Source: an uncultured Burkholderiales bacterium (GTDB taxonomy: Bacteria > Pseudomonadota > Gammaproteobacteria > Burkholderiales > Burkholderiaceae_C). Taken from it: a stretch of DNA of 64,000 bases. Positions 38,157 through 47,241 of the stretch are shown one piece after another. Numbering within the stretch: the stretch's first letter is position 1; each line of letters starts with the position of its first letter. The DNA lies in NCBI GenBank assembly GCA_903870145.1, contig CAIQBO010000016.1, positions 1 to 64,000 of the forward strand, in the 5' to 3' direction. A program made the position numbers and the translations under genes. Under the pieces are notes generated by a model that did no database searches, was not told the origin of the DNA, and was given only the letters and a program-made list of their open reading frames with translations.

Positions 38157-39456
38157 TAAGTCCCCTCAGGCATGGGTTCTCACCGCTGACGGCAGGCGGC
38201 GCTTTACTTTGGCCCTTGCCAGCCCCTGGGCCACCTTGCCCTGCGGCGGCAGGGCCTGCGCCTGCCGTCATCCCGCCTGAGGGCCCTCCTGGGGCTGCTG
38301 CAGGGGTGCCTGCAGGGCCAGCGGCGCTTTCGGGCTTGGTCATGTCAACCACCTGCACGGCAGTGCCGTCTTTTTGCAACCGTTGATGTCCAGCCGTGAC
38401 CACGGTTTCACCGAACTCGAGCCCTTCCAAAATTTCAACTTTGCCTGGTTGGCGCAAACCAATTTTGACCTGCACACGCTGCGAAATCAGCTCGCCTTTG
38501 CCAGCGCCTGGCACCAGTTTGACCACAAAACTGCGCCCGCCTTGGGGCACGATCGCCTCCTCAGGCAACACCAGCGCATCTGTACGCTCCCCAAAAATGG
38601 CGTTGACCCGCGCAAACATGCCAGGACGCAATTGCATTTGGCGGTTGTCTATGCAAGCGCGCACGCCCACAGAGCGTCCATTGGCGTCAATCAAGGGGTC
38701 AATGGCTTGCACCATTGCAGTGAAATTGCGGCCGGGTAAAGCGTCAAATGCAACTTGTGCTTTTTGCCCAGGTTTGATTTTGGCTTGGAAGCGCTCTGGC
38801 AAACGGAAGTCCAAGAGCACTGCGTCGATGTCCTCAATGTTGACCATGTCAGCGCCATCTTTCAAATAGTCGCCCACGTTGATTTGCCTCAGACCTGCCA
38901 CGCCATCAAATGGGGCGAGCACTTTAAAACGCTCGGCTGTGGCTTGAGACAAGGCCAATTTGGCCAAGGCCACCTGCAAGGCGGCGTCACTTTCATCCAA
39001 GGAGCGCTTGCTGATGAAATTTTGTGCCACAAGTTCTTGATTGCGCTTGTGGTTGGCCTGCGCAATCGACAACTCAGCTTTGGATTGCATGACCTGCGCC
39101 ATGGGCAACTGGTCATCAAATTGAACCAGCAGCTGCCCCTTGCGAACACGCTGCCCGTCTTTGAACAAAACTTGGCTGACACGCCCGCCCACTTCGGGGC
39201 GCAGGATGACGCCTTGGTTGGACCTTAAACTGCCGACCGACTGGGTTTCATCCACCAAGCGCATTCGGTCCACTTTGGCAACTTCAACCACAGCCGCTTT
39301 TTGTGCGCCAGAGGCCCCAGTAGCCCCGGGCCCTGTCGCCATGGGCGTTGGATTGGAAGAAGTTACCGCAGGTTTATTTTGCCACCACCAGGCTGCACCT
39401 GAAGCAACACACACGCCAAGCACGGCGATCAGGAGATATGGTTTTTTCAATGACAT
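38143..39456 (-). CDS. Periplasmic adaptor (membrane fusion) subunit of RND pump
   Basis: The 437-residue HlyD/AcrA-like protein has an N-terminal anchor (PYLLIAVLGVCVASGAAWWW), and the lipoyl/barrel-sandwich halves VGGRVSQVLFKDGQRVRKGQLLV and APFDGVAGLRQINVGDYLKDG. A helical hairpin lies between them and a beta-barrel follows (MVQAIDPLIDANGRSVGVRAC). The last 60 residues are Gly/Pro/Ala-rich and probably disordered. I chose ATG 39456; a TTG lies just before it. Translationally coupled to the permease. Confidence 0.9.
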   Translation of the reverse strand: MSLKKPYLLIAVLGVCVASGAAWWWQNKPAVTSSNPTPMATGPGATGASGAQKAAVVEVAKVDRMRLVDETQSVGSLRSNQGVILRPEVGGRVSQVLFKDGQRVRKGQLLVQFDDQLPMAQVMQSKAELSIAQANHKRNQELVAQNFISKRSLDESDAALQVALAKLALSQATAERFKVLAPFDGVAGLRQINVGDYLKDGADMVNIEDIDAVLLDFRLPERFQAKIKPGQKAQVAFDALPGRNFTAMVQAIDPLIDANGRSVGVRACIDNRQMQLRPGMFARVNAIFGERTDALVLPEEAIVPQGGRSFVVKLVPGAGKGELISQRVQVKIGLRQPGKVEILEGLEFGETVVTAGHQRLQKDGTAVQVVDMTKPESAAGPAGTPAAAPGGPSGGMTAGAGPAAAGQGGPGAGKGQSKAPPAVSGENPCLRGLNAAR

Positions 39457-39573
39457 CAAAGGATCCGAACAGTACCCAAAAACAGCTTGAAATGTAACAG
39501 TTGTGCAGAATTTACGTCATCCGCAATAACCACATGGCTGCCAGCCAGGAACGCCCAAGCCCTTCAATGGGCC

Positions 39574-40020
39574 TCACAAGCCTAAGATTTGCTCAACCCC
39601 TCGATTGGCCAGGGAGTCTGCACGTTCATTGCCAGGGTCGCCGGCATGCCCTTTGACCCAACGCCACTCAATTTGATGACCCGAAGTGACCACTAAAGTG
39701 TCTAAATGCTGCCAAAGGTCGACATTTTTGACGGGTTGCTTGGCCGCAGTTCGCCAGCCCTTGGCTTTCCAGCCGTGAATCCACTCGGTGATGCCTTTTC
39801 TCACGTATTCGCTGTCCAAAAACAAAGTGACCCGGCAGGGGCGCTTCAAAGCCGTGATGGCCTGAATCACCGCCATCAATTCCATGCGGTTGTTGGTGGT
39901 GCCCAATTCGCCCCCAAACAATTCGCGCACGTGCTCGCCTGAACGCATCAAAACGCCCCAGCCGCCCGGGCCGGGGTTGCCTTTGCAGGCGCCATCGGTG
40001 TGAATTTCAACGTGATTCAA
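39574..40020 (-). CDS. rnhA: Ribonuclease HI
   Basis: It degrades RNA in RNA-DNA hybrids. The 148-residue protein carries the four catalytic acids: Asp in [16 protein letters not shown], Glu in [11 protein letters not shown], Asp in [11 protein letters not shown] and Asp in [12 protein letters not shown]. The start must be non-ATG: TTG at 40020 gives [10 protein letters not shown], matching the family's N-terminus. That start overlaps the end of the upstream methyltransferase gene by 14 bp, so the two are cotranscribed, as commonly seen in proteobacteria. Confidence 0.93.
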   Translation of the reverse strand: MNHVEIHTDGACKGNPGPGGWGVLMRSGEHVRELFGGELGTTNNRMELMAVIQAITALKRPCRVTLFLDSEYVRKGITEWIHGWKAKGWRTAAKQPVKNVDLWQHLDTLVVTSGHQIEWRWVKGHAGDPGNERADSLANRGVEQILGL

Positions 40021-40834
40021 TGTCAGTACTTCTTTGTGCCGCGCCTGTCTTGGGGCTTGTATTTTGACGCCTTGCCACCGGCATGGCTGCTGCGGCAGCA
40101 ACGCGCTTGTTTTTCCAACTTGCGCCCATCAAGCGCCCGCCCTGCACACGCTTGACGGCCACAATCAAATAGGCACCCCCCAAAATAGGCCAAAACCGTG
40201 TGCCAAGCCGGTCCATCCAAGCCATTCGTTCAAGCCATTGGGCATTTTGAAAAGCTGGCCGCCAGCAACCGAAGCGGCTGATCTTGACCTCAAAGCCTAG
40301 CAAGCGCAGCCAATCGCACAAGCGCCAATAGCCCAACATGTCGCCGCAGGCCGGCGCATCCAAGCGCTCAGACATGCGCACAGCACCCAGGCGACGGTAG
40401 CCTTGCGCACGCCGATAGCGCCAGCCCCACAAGCTGGTCGGGTTCAAGCCCGTGATGACCAAATGCCCTTCTGGAACGAGCACGCGCTCAGCCTCACGCA
40501 AACTGGCGTGTGGGTCTAAACTCAACTCCAAGCTGTGCGGCAAGACCACCAAGTCCAAGCTGTCCGCCTGAAAGGGCAAGGCTACACTGTGCGCTGCAAA
40601 ATCGCATGGCATGCCCTCCTCAGATTGGGCCAGCCAACGGTGGGGCATGCGGTTGGCGCGCAAAGCAGCCAACTCGGCAGTCCCCAACTGCAGCGCGTGG
40701 TAGCCAAAGAGGTCGGCTACCACATCATCCAGTTGTGTTTGCTCCCATTTGCGCAAATATAAACCCGCAGGCGAGCCCAGCCATTGCTGCCATGCAAGGG
40801 TGACTGAGCTGGTTTCTATAATAGGATGCTTCAT
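40007..40834 (-). CDS. SAM-dependent class I methyltransferase
   Basis: The 275-residue protein belongs to the methyltransferase-11 type usually encoded between gloB and rnhA. Visible are [20 protein letters not shown] (motif region, as [16 protein letters not shown]), [24 protein letters not shown] and [12 protein letters not shown]. The N-terminal glycine loop is weak ([12 protein letters not shown]), so cofactor binding looks degenerate there. The C-terminus is basic and Ala-rich. Its ATG (40834) overlaps the gloB ATG on the other strand. The substrate is not known. Confidence 0.82.
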   Translation of the reverse strand: MKHPIIETSSVTLAWQQWLGSPAGLYLRKWEQTQLDDVVADLFGYHALQLGTAELAALRANRMPHRWLAQSEEGMPCDFAAHSVALPFQADSLDLVVLPHSLELSLDPHASLREAERVLVPEGHLVITGLNPTSLWGWRYRRAQGYRRLGAVRMSERLDAPACGDMLGYWRLCDWLRLLGFEVKISRFGCWRPAFQNAQWLERMAWMDRLGTRFWPILGGAYLIVAVKRVQGGRLMGASWKNKRVAAAAAMPVARRQNTSPKTGAAQRSTDIESR

Positions 40835-41609
40835 GAACCTTATTCCATTGCCCGCATTTTCAGACAACTACCTGTGGCTGTTGCAACACGAAGGCCACGC
40901 CTTGGTGGTTGATCCGGGCGATGCAACCCCAGTCCATCAATGGCTGCAAGATCAACAACTTCACTTGGACTGCATTTTAGTCACCCATCATCACCCTGAC
41001 CACACGGGCGGTGTTTCAAGCTTGCAGGCAGCCTATGGCGCACAAGTTCATGGCCCCGCTTTGGAGACTTTGCCCTTCGAATTTCAAGCCATGAATGAGT
41101 CAGACGAACTGACTTGGCGAGGTTTGACCTTCAAGGTCATCGCTGTGCCAGGACACACGGCTGGGCACATTGCATACTGGGCCCAAGTACCCGATCAAGC
41201 GCCCATCTTATTCTGCGGCGACACTTTGTTTTCTGGGGGGTGCGGGCGTTTGTTTGAAGGAAGCCCCGCTCAAATGCTGAACTCTTTAGACCGTTTGGCG
41301 CAATTGCCCTCAGATACACGCGTTTGCTGTGCACATGAATACACTTTGAGCAATTTAAAATTTGCCTTGGCCGTCGAACCCGCCAACCAAGCGCTGCAAG
41401 CCTACAACCAACACTGCAGTGCATTGCGCCAAGCAGGCCGCCCTACGCTGCCCTCGTCGATCAGTACAGAAGCGGCCATCAACCCTTTTTTGCGCAGCCG
41501 AGAAAAGGCCGTCGAACAAGCTGTGAAGCACTTTGCCGGCTCCGCCTGCGGGCAATCAGAAGTAGAAGTTTTTGCGCACTTGCGTCAATGGAAAAATGAA
41601 TTCAAATGA
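40833..41609 (+). CDS. gloB: Hydroxyacylglutathione hydrolase (glyoxalase II)
   Basis: It hydrolyses S-lactoylglutathione to lactate in methylglyoxal detoxification. The 258-residue metallo-beta-lactamase-fold enzyme has THHHPDHTGG (H52-x-H54-x-D56-H57), VPGHTAGHIAYW, FCGDTLFSGGCGRLFEG and CCAHEYTLSNLKFA. The C-terminal substrate domain has NPFLRSRE. AGGA lies 6 nt before the ATG. Its start codon shares bases with the divergent methyltransferase start. Its stop overlaps the MltD-like gene (ATGA). Confidence 0.95.
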   Translation: MNLIPLPAFSDNYLWLLQHEGHALVVDPGDATPVHQWLQDQQLHLDCILVTHHHPDHTGGVSSLQAAYGAQVHGPALETLPFEFQAMNESDELTWRGLTFKVIAVPGHTAGHIAYWAQVPDQAPILFCGDTLFSGGCGRLFEGSPAQMLNSLDRLAQLPSDTRVCCAHEYTLSNLKFALAVEPANQALQAYNQHCSALRQAGRPTLPSSISTEAAINPFLRSREKAVEQAVKHFAGSACGQSEVEVFAHLRQWKNEFK

Positions 41610-43195
41610 TGCCAAGTCAACTGCTCCAGCGATCGAAAATTGGGCTGCTTTTGTCGGTCTGCTTGCTTTTAACGGCCTGCGCCACGGGGGGCAAATCGGC
41701 CCTGAATGGGACGCAAAGCACCGACACACCCGCCACCCCCAACAACATCACAACAGAGTCATCGACGCCCGATCAATTGTTGCAAATCAGCTTGGCCAAG
41801 GCGCCCACACCCCCGCCCCCGCCCCCAGCTGCACCGAACTCACTCAAAGCCCCTGCCAACATAGCCTTAGAGCCTCCAACTGATATTTGGCAGCGCATCC
41901 GACAAGGCTTTGCCATGCCCGACTTGGATGGCAGTTTGGTGCGAGACCGCGAGGAGTGGTATGCCGCGCGGCCCGATTACATGATCCGCATGACCGAGCG
42001 ATCACGCAAATATTTATTTCACATCGTCGAAGAGTTAGAGCGGCGCAACATGCCTACCGAGTTAGCCTTGCTGCCCTTCATTGAATCTGCCTTCAATCCT
42101 GAGGCCGTCTCTACTGCCAAAGCTGCTGGCATGTGGCAATTCATGCCTGCCACAGGCAAATATTTTGAACTCAAGCAAAATATTTTTCGCGATGACCGCC
42201 GCGGTGTGATCGAGTCGACCCGGGCCGCTTTGGATTACCTGCAAAAACTCTACGGCATGTTTGGTGATTGGCACTTGGCCTTGGCCGCTTACAACTGGGG
42301 GGAAGGCAGCATCAGTCGGGCATTGGCAAAAAACAAAGCTGCCGGCTTGGGCTTGACCTATGGCGAGCTGAGCATGCCCAACGAAACTCGCTACTACGTG
42401 CCCAAGTTACAGGCGATTAAAAACATCATTGCGCAGCCCGCGAACTTCAATGCGCGCTTGCCTTTGATTCAAAATCACCCCTACTTCAAAAGTATCAGCA
42501 TCACACGCGACATTGATGTGAATTTGGCCGCGCGTTTTGCGGGTATCACTTTAGAAGATTTCAAAGCGCTGAACCCCTCCATGAGTCGGCCGGTGATTTT
42601 GGCTGCAGGCACCCCTGAAATTTTGCTACCTTGGGACAATGCAGACAACTTTCAGCGCAGTTTGGAGGCACACGCCAACAAACCCTTGGCCAGTTGGACT
42701 GCATGGTCCGTCCCTCAAACCATGAAGGCGGCACAAGCGGCCCAAAATGTGGGCATGACCGAAGCACTGCTGCGCAGCGTCAACCAAATCCCTGTGGGCA
42801 TGCTGGTCAAACAAGGCTCTACGCTGGTGGTGGCCCGCAAGGGTGTCCTGGATGCCGACGTCACAGAGCATTTGGCAGACAATGCACAACTTTCTTTTTC
42901 GCCCGAGGTGCTGCTGCGGCGCATCATGGTCACCGTGCACAGGGGCGATACTTTGGCCACACTGGCCAGTCGGCATGGCGTCAGCGCCAGCAATATTGCC
43001 TCATGGAACAAACTCAAAGTGACCGCTGCACTCAAACCAGGTCAGACTTTGGCGGTACTGGTGCCCACCACCGCCAGCGCCAAGGGCAGTCGCAGCGCAG
43101 GCAAAAAACCCCCAACCTCATCTGGCAAACGCAGCCAAGCCAAACGCGGCGATGTTAAGAACAAACCGGGTTACAAAGTTTCTCAACGCCCTTAA
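41606..43195 (+). CDS. MltD-like membrane-bound lytic murein transglycosylase
   Basis: The 529-residue lipoprotein cleaves glycan strands to 1,6-anhydro ends. The signal ends in a lipobox LTAC (Cys25). A Pro-rich linker (PTPPPPPPAAP) leads to the SLT domain, with the catalytic Glu in ALLPFIESAFNPEAVS, AAGMWQFMPATGKYF and LALAAYNWGEGSISRAL. A later LysM domain reads VHRGDTLATLASRHGVSASN and the tail is Lys/Ser-rich. Two adjacent ATGs (41606, 41609) are possible starts. It overlaps gloB by 4 bp, an arrangement found in many beta- and gammaproteobacteria. Confidence 0.9.
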   Translation: MMPSQLLQRSKIGLLLSVCLLLTACATGGKSALNGTQSTDTPATPNNITTESSTPDQLLQISLAKAPTPPPPPPAAPNSLKAPANIALEPPTDIWQRIRQGFAMPDLDGSLVRDREEWYAARPDYMIRMTERSRKYLFHIVEELERRNMPTELALLPFIESAFNPEAVSTAKAAGMWQFMPATGKYFELKQNIFRDDRRGVIESTRAALDYLQKLYGMFGDWHLALAAYNWGEGSISRALAKNKAAGLGLTYGELSMPNETRYYVPKLQAIKNIIAQPANFNARLPLIQNHPYFKSISITRDIDVNLAARFAGITLEDFKALNPSMSRPVILAAGTPEILLPWDNADNFQRSLEAHANKPLASWTAWSVPQTMKAAQAAQNVGMTEALLRSVNQIPVGMLVKQGSTLVVARKGVLDADVTEHLADNAQLSFSPEVLLRRIMVTVHRGDTLATLASRHGVSASNIASWNKLKVTAALKPGQTLAVLVPTTASAKGSRSAGKKPPTSSGKRSQAKRGDVKNKPGYKVSQRP

Positions 43196-43252
43196 AAAAG
43201 CACTGCGCCACTTGGGCATGTGCATGAACTCAAGCAAGCCTGCGCAGACTGC

Positions 43253-44347
43253 TCAAACTTGGAATCTTTTTTTGGCCACTTGCACAAAACTATTGGTGTA
43301 CGTGCGGCCCAGTGTGGTCCAGTTGGCGCGGTCGGTGGTGACCCGCCCGGCTCTGGCACGCCAAGCAGTTTGCAAGGCCTCGTCGGCAAAAAATCCGTCA
43401 CGGCTGTAACCGTCTCGTACTTTTTCGAATGCACCTAAATACAAAGCACGGTCCCCCATCCAATGGTGGACGGGGATGGTTTTTAAAATATCTGTTGGAC
43501 CTGCCGTTGTCAGCCACTTCAGTGCATGGACAACACCATTGACCAGGCCCTGCGCAGCATCTGCTCGTTTTTGTAAAAAGTCCGATCTGGCCAGCAAACA
43601 AGAGGAAGCCATGGGGCCGCCGAGAAAACGCTGCGTGTTTGTCAAGGTACGTGTGTCGGCCAACACTCTCAACTCATTTTTTTGTTCTAAATAATGGATC
43701 AACGGGTCAACGTGGCACAAAGCATCCACAACGCCCAAGCGCAAAGCATCGGCCACAGCAGGGCCGCTTCCGAGCTCTAAAAATTGAACGCTTTCTGGGC
43801 TCAGCCCAGCTTGGCGCAGCCAGTGCTGTGCCATCCAATGCGTGGCAGAACCAACTGAAGAAACCCCAATTTTGAGACCCTTGATGTCCGACAAAGTTCG
43901 CATGCCCACGACTTTGCGCGTGGACAAACCGATGCTGATTTGAGGGGTCCGGCCCTGCAAGACGAATGCGCGGTAATTCAAGCCCCGTGCTTGCAAATCA
44001 ATAGTGTGTTCAAAGGCGCCAGCCATGACATCAGCCTGCCCTTGCAGCAAGGTTTGAACCGCTTGCAGGCCCGATTCTTGGTCCTGCCAATCGATCAAGA
44101 GCCCCTCACTTTTGAAGTAACCCAGTTGATCGGCCAAAAGCAAAGGCAAATGGTACAAGCTGGGTCGTGCTGCCAAAGCAATGCTGACCTTTTGCATGGC
44201 ACTGGCGGCATGCAAACACTCAGGCACAGCGAGCAAACTGGCAACAGCCAACGCTGAGAATTCGCGGCGCCGCACTACGTTGAACAACTTTCCACTCCAG
44301 AAAAAACCTGCCATCAGGTCAATCACAGAGCTTAGGTTGTGCGCCAC
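43253..44347 (-). CDS. ABC-type substrate-binding protein (NMT1/SsuA-like), orphan
   Basis: The 364-residue periplasmic protein of the NMT1/THI5-SsuA fold shows LPLLLADQLGYFKSEGLLIDW, QGQADVMAGAFEHTIDLQARG, DIKGLKIGVSSVGSATHWMA and DALCHVDPLIHYLE. The N-terminal VVRRREFSALAVASLLAV looks like a twin-arginine signal. Family members bind sulfonates, nitrate, or pyrimidine/thiamine precursors; the ligand is unclear. No ABC permease or ATPase is adjacent. The start is uncertain: ATG 44347 or 44314 (closer to the signal). Confidence 0.82.
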   Translation of the reverse strand: MAHNLSSVIDLMAGFFWSGKLFNVVRRREFSALAVASLLAVPECLHAASAMQKVSIALAARPSLYHLPLLLADQLGYFKSEGLLIDWQDQESGLQAVQTLLQGQADVMAGAFEHTIDLQARGLNYRAFVLQGRTPQISIGLSTRKVVGMRTLSDIKGLKIGVSSVGSATHWMAQHWLRQAGLSPESVQFLELGSGPAVADALRLGVVDALCHVDPLIHYLEQKNELRVLADTRTLTNTQRFLGGPMASSCLLARSDFLQKRADAAQGLVNGVVHALKWLTTAGPTDILKTIPVHHWMGDRALYLGAFEKVRDGYSRDGFFADEALQTAWRARAGRVTTDRANWTTLGRTYTNSFVQVAKKRFQV

Positions 44348-44412
44348 ATTTGCGCATCGGGAAACATCCCAAGGGGGTTTTTACTTAATGGTGAAACACT
44401 AGGAACAATCTG

Positions 44413-45009
44413 TCAGCGTCGATCCACCAAGGCGTGTGCAATGGTGCCCAAGTCGACATATTCCAACTCACTTCCCGCAGGCACGCCCCGCGCTAAGCGC
44501 GTGACATGCAGACCACGTTTCTTGAGCATCTCGGCAATCACATGGGCTGTGGCCTCACCTTCGGCGGTAAAGTTGGTGGCCAAAATCACCTCTTTGACCA
44601 CGCCATCTGTGCAGCGCTGGAGCAGTTTGGGAAAACCAATGTCATGGGGGCCAATACCGTCCAGCGGGCTGAGTTTGCCCATCAATACAAAATACAAACC
44701 TCTGAACGAAGATGTTCGCTCAATGGCTGATTGGTCAGCGGGCGTTTCCACCACACACAATTGCGAGCGATCGCGCGCTGAATCAGTGCAAGTGCTGCAA
44801 ACTTCGGTTTCGGTGAATGTATGGCATTGGCTGCAATGGCGCACTTGCGCTGCAGCGTGTTCCAGCGCACGGGCCAATTGCAAGGCCGAGGCCCGTTCGT
44901 GTTGCATCAAATGAAAGGCCATGCGGGAAGCAGACTTGATACCAACGCCTGGCAAAACGCGCAGCGCTTGGATCAGTGCATCCAGGGCGTGAGCGGTAGG
45001 CTTGGACAT
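44413..45009 (-). CDS. recR: Recombination mediator RecR
   Basis: With RecFO it loads RecA at ssDNA gaps. The 198-residue protein has a helix-hairpin-helix ([20 protein letters not shown]), a Cys4 zinc finger (C59, C62, C71, C74: [17 protein letters not shown]), then a Toprim domain ([32 protein letters not shown]) and the C-terminal Walker-like region. Length matches E. coli RecR (201). It lies downstream of ybaB and dnaX in the conserved dnaX-ybaB-recR operon. Confidence 0.96.
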   Translation of the reverse strand: MSKPTAHALDALIQALRVLPGVGIKSASRMAFHLMQHERASALQLARALEHAAAQVRHCSQCHTFTETEVCSTCTDSARDRSQLCVVETPADQSAIERTSSFRGLYFVLMGKLSPLDGIGPHDIGFPKLLQRCTDGVVKEVILATNFTAEGEATAHVIAEMLKKRGLHVTRLARGVPAGSELEYVDLGTIAHALVDRR

Positions 45010-45027
45010 GTGCAGGAGCTTAGCGCG

Positions 45028-45351
45028 TTAGAAAGGCAACTTCATGCCAGGGGGCAGCCCGGCGCTTAACTTGCCCATCTTTTGCTGCGAGACTTCCTCT
45101 GCCTGTCGCACCGCATCGTTGAAGGCTGCGGCCACCAAGTCTTCGAGCATCTCTTTGTCATCGGCGAGCAGACTGGGGTCAATCGTGACGCGCTTGACCG
45201 CATGCTTGCACGTCATGAGCACCTTGACCAAGCCAGCCCCTGCTGCGCCCTCAACTTCGACAAAGGCCAATTCATCTTGGGCTTTTTTCAGATTGTCTTG
45301 CATGGATTGGGCTTGCTTCATCAAGCCGGCGAGTTGACCTTTGTTGAACAT
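45028..45351 (-). CDS. YbaB/EbfC nucleoid-associated protein
   Basis: The 107-residue DNA-binding protein forms a tweezer-like dimer. It reads [60 protein letters not shown] and [22 protein letters not shown] 45351 matches family starts; the frame opens 32 codons earlier without similarity. Gene order dnaX-ybaB-recR is conserved across proteobacteria. Confidence 0.93.
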   Translation of the reverse strand: MFNKGQLAGLMKQAQSMQDNLKKAQDELAFVEVEGAAGAGLVKVLMTCKHAVKRVTIDPSLLADDKEMLEDLVAAAFNDAVRQAEEVSQQKMGKLSAGLPPGMKLPF

Positions 45352-45406
45352 TTTTTTTCCTTGAATAAAAAGATGAAAAATTGTGCGTGTGCGATGGGCT
45401 GTTGAA

Positions 45407-47113
45407 TCAAATGGGCTTGATACTGCCCGGCACAATTTTGGCGTCAAAATCGCGCATCAGGGACTGCACCATGGGGTCGTTTTGTATCAAGTCTTCTGCT
45501 GCTTTTTGACGCTGCGCTTGCACTGCTGCGTTGCGCTGAGCGGGTGAGTCGTTCACCCGTCCAATTTCAATGACCAATTTCACATTGTGCCCTGCGCCCT
45601 GCAAAGCAGTTTGCAAGCGCTCGCGCGCAGCGCCTTGGCTGAGCGATTCACTTTCAATGCGCAGTTGCCATTGATCGGTGTCGCGCCCCACCAATTCAGA
45701 TTGCAAAGCCAACTCCCGCACCAAGGCGTTGATGGCTTGGGATTGAATCAAGGCACGGACGGTGTCCGTCCAAAAATCACCCTCGGCTGTGGGCTGATGC
45801 GTGCGAGCTGCACTGCGCTGTGTGGGCTCGCTGGCTTGCCGTACTTCAAGCGTTTGAACTTGCACGGGGGCCGGTATGGCCAAAGGAACAGCGTTGGGCT
45901 GGGCTACTGCCGCTATCGCAGTGGCTGGTGCGGCAGACGGCGGCACACGCTCAGGCGGCGGGGCTAGAGTTTTTTTTTGAGCCACGCCCGTTTGCACACT
46001 TGTTGGCTCGGCCTTGGGCTTGAATGCGAACAAACGCAGCAAAACCATGATCAAGGCCGCGTATTCGTCGGGTGCCAAGCCTAACTCAGCCCGCCCATAC
46101 AAGCACAAACTGTAGAGCAACTGCGTTTCATCAGCGGACATGGCTTGCGCCAACCGCAGAATTTCAGCGGCGTCGGGGTCGTCCGACTCGGCCGCCGAAC
46201 TGGGCACAGCTTGCAGCACCGCCATGCGCTGCAGCATCATCGACATCTCCTCCAAAGTGGAGGCCGCCGACAAACCATTCACACGCAAAGTTTCGCAAAT
46301 CTCGAGCACAGCCGACGCATCTGTGCGAGCCAAGGCATCTATCAATCCAAACACATGGCTGGTGTCAACGCTGCCCAACATCAGCCGCACGCTGGCTTCT
46401 TGCAATTGACCGGCGCCAAAAGCAATGGCTTGATCTGTCAAGCTCAAACCGTCACGCATGGAGCCCCGAGCTGCACGCGCGAGCAAGCGCAGTGCCAAGG
46501 GCTCAGCGGGCAAGCCTTCTTGCTGCATGACTTTGGTGAGGTGCTCAAAAATAGTTTCAGGCGCCATCGGGCGCAAGTTAAATTGCAAGCAACGCGACAA
46601 CACCGTGACGGGTACTTTTTGCGGGTCAGTGGTGGCCAGCACAAATTTCAAATACTCGGGAGGCTCTTCCAACGTCTTGAGCATGGCGTTGAAGGCGGTG
46701 TTGGTCAGCATGTGGACCTCGTCGATCATGAAGACCTTAAAGCGCCCCTGCACGGGTTTGTAAACCGCTTGCTCAAGCAAACTTTGCACTTCCTCCACGC
46801 CGCGGTTAGAGGCTGCATCGAGTTCGGTGTAGTCGACAAAACGGCCCGTATCAATGTCGCGGCAAGCTTGGCACACCCCGCAAGGCTGGGCCGTGATGCC
46901 GCCCTGCCCGTCAACACCTTGGCAGTTGAGGGACTTGGCCAAAATGCGCGAGACCGTGGTCTTGCCAACACCGCGGGTGCCGGTGAATAAGTAGGCATGG
47001 TGCAGGCGCTGCTGAACCAAGGCATTGGTCAGTGCTTGCACGACATGCTCTTGGCCCACCATTTCAGTGAAGTTTCGGGGGCGGTACTTGCGCGCAAGAA
47101 CGAGGTAAGACAT
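45407..47113 (-). CDS. dnaX: DNA polymerase III subunits gamma and tau
   Basis: This is the clamp-loader ATPase. The 568-residue tau has Walker A GTRGVGKT (45-52), a zinc module (Cys64, 78, 81, 84), Walker [12 protein letters not shown] and the SRC sensor ([10 protein letters not shown]). Domain III ends about residue 375, followed by a Pro/Ala linker and the C-terminal polymerase-binding domains. At codons 379-381 (CAA AAA AAA A) lies a run of nine A. Slippage there by -1 would add NSSPAA and stop, giving a gamma of about 387 residues. It is divergent from the 4.5S RNA gene. Confidence 0.95.
   Translation of the reverse strand: MSYLVLARKYRPRNFTEMVGQEHVVQALTNALVQQRLHHAYLFTGTRGVGKTTVSRILAKSLNCQGVDGQGGITAQPCGVCQACRDIDTGRFVDYTELDAASNRGVEEVQSLLEQAVYKPVQGRFKVFMIDEVHMLTNTAFNAMLKTLEEPPEYLKFVLATTDPQKVPVTVLSRCLQFNLRPMAPETIFEHLTKVMQQEGLPAEPLALRLLARAARGSMRDGLSLTDQAIAFGAGQLQEASVRLMLGSVDTSHVFGLIDALARTDASAVLEICETLRVNGLSAASTLEEMSMMLQRMAVLQAVPSSAAESDDPDAAEILRLAQAMSADETQLLYSLCLYGRAELGLAPDEYAALIMVLLRLFAFKPKAEPTSVQTGVAQKKTLAPPPERVPPSAAPATAIAAVAQPNAVPLAIPAPVQVQTLEVRQASEPTQRSAARTHQPTAEGDFWTDTVRALIQSQAINALVRELALQSELVGRDTDQWQLRIESESLSQGAARERLQTALQGAGHNVKLVIEIGRVNDSPAQRNAAVQAQRQKAAEDLIQNDPMVQSLMRDFDAKIVPGSIKPI
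45970..45978 (-). other. A9 slippery tract in dnaX
   Basis: Nine consecutive A on the coding strand lie at the junction of the ATPase core and the tau-specific part. The -1 frame stops after six more codons, and the +1 frame stops after one. Thermus thermophilus dnaX makes gamma by transcriptional slippage on an A9 run at a similar place, so the same mechanism is plausible here. Confidence 0.6.
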
Positions 47114-47132
47114 AAGGGCATTCTATCGGGCC

Positions 47133-47138
47133 TACAAT
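47133..47138 (+). promoter_or_regulatory. Candidate -10 of the 4.5S RNA promoter
   Basis: TACAAT lies 7 nt before the predicted 5' end of the SRP RNA. No good -35 was seen 16-18 bp upstream (it would fall in the dnaX start region). Confidence 0.5.
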
Positions 47139-47145
47139 AGACCCT

Positions 47146-47239
47146 GACGGGCCTTCCCGCATGGTGAAGCGGCCAACCGGGTCAGGTGGGGAACCAAGCA
47201 GCCCTAACTGTGGAGCCAGTGCCGGGGTCAAGGCTCGTC
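47146..47239 (+). ncRNA. ffs: Signal recognition particle 4.5S RNA
   Basis: The conserved SRP apical domain is present: GGTCAGGTGGGGAACCAAG then CAGCCC (about 47179-47203), with a GGAA tetraloop closed by GG/CC (compensatory to the CC/GG of E. coli). The opposite strand of the rod reads TTCCCGCATGG...GTGCCGGGG. The ends pair as GACGGGCC (47146-47153) with GGCTCGTC (47232-47239). The RNA binds Ffh and targets nascent membrane proteins. Ends are estimated to within a few nt. Next to dnaX, as in many proteobacteria. Confidence 0.93.
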
Positions 47240-47241
47240 AA

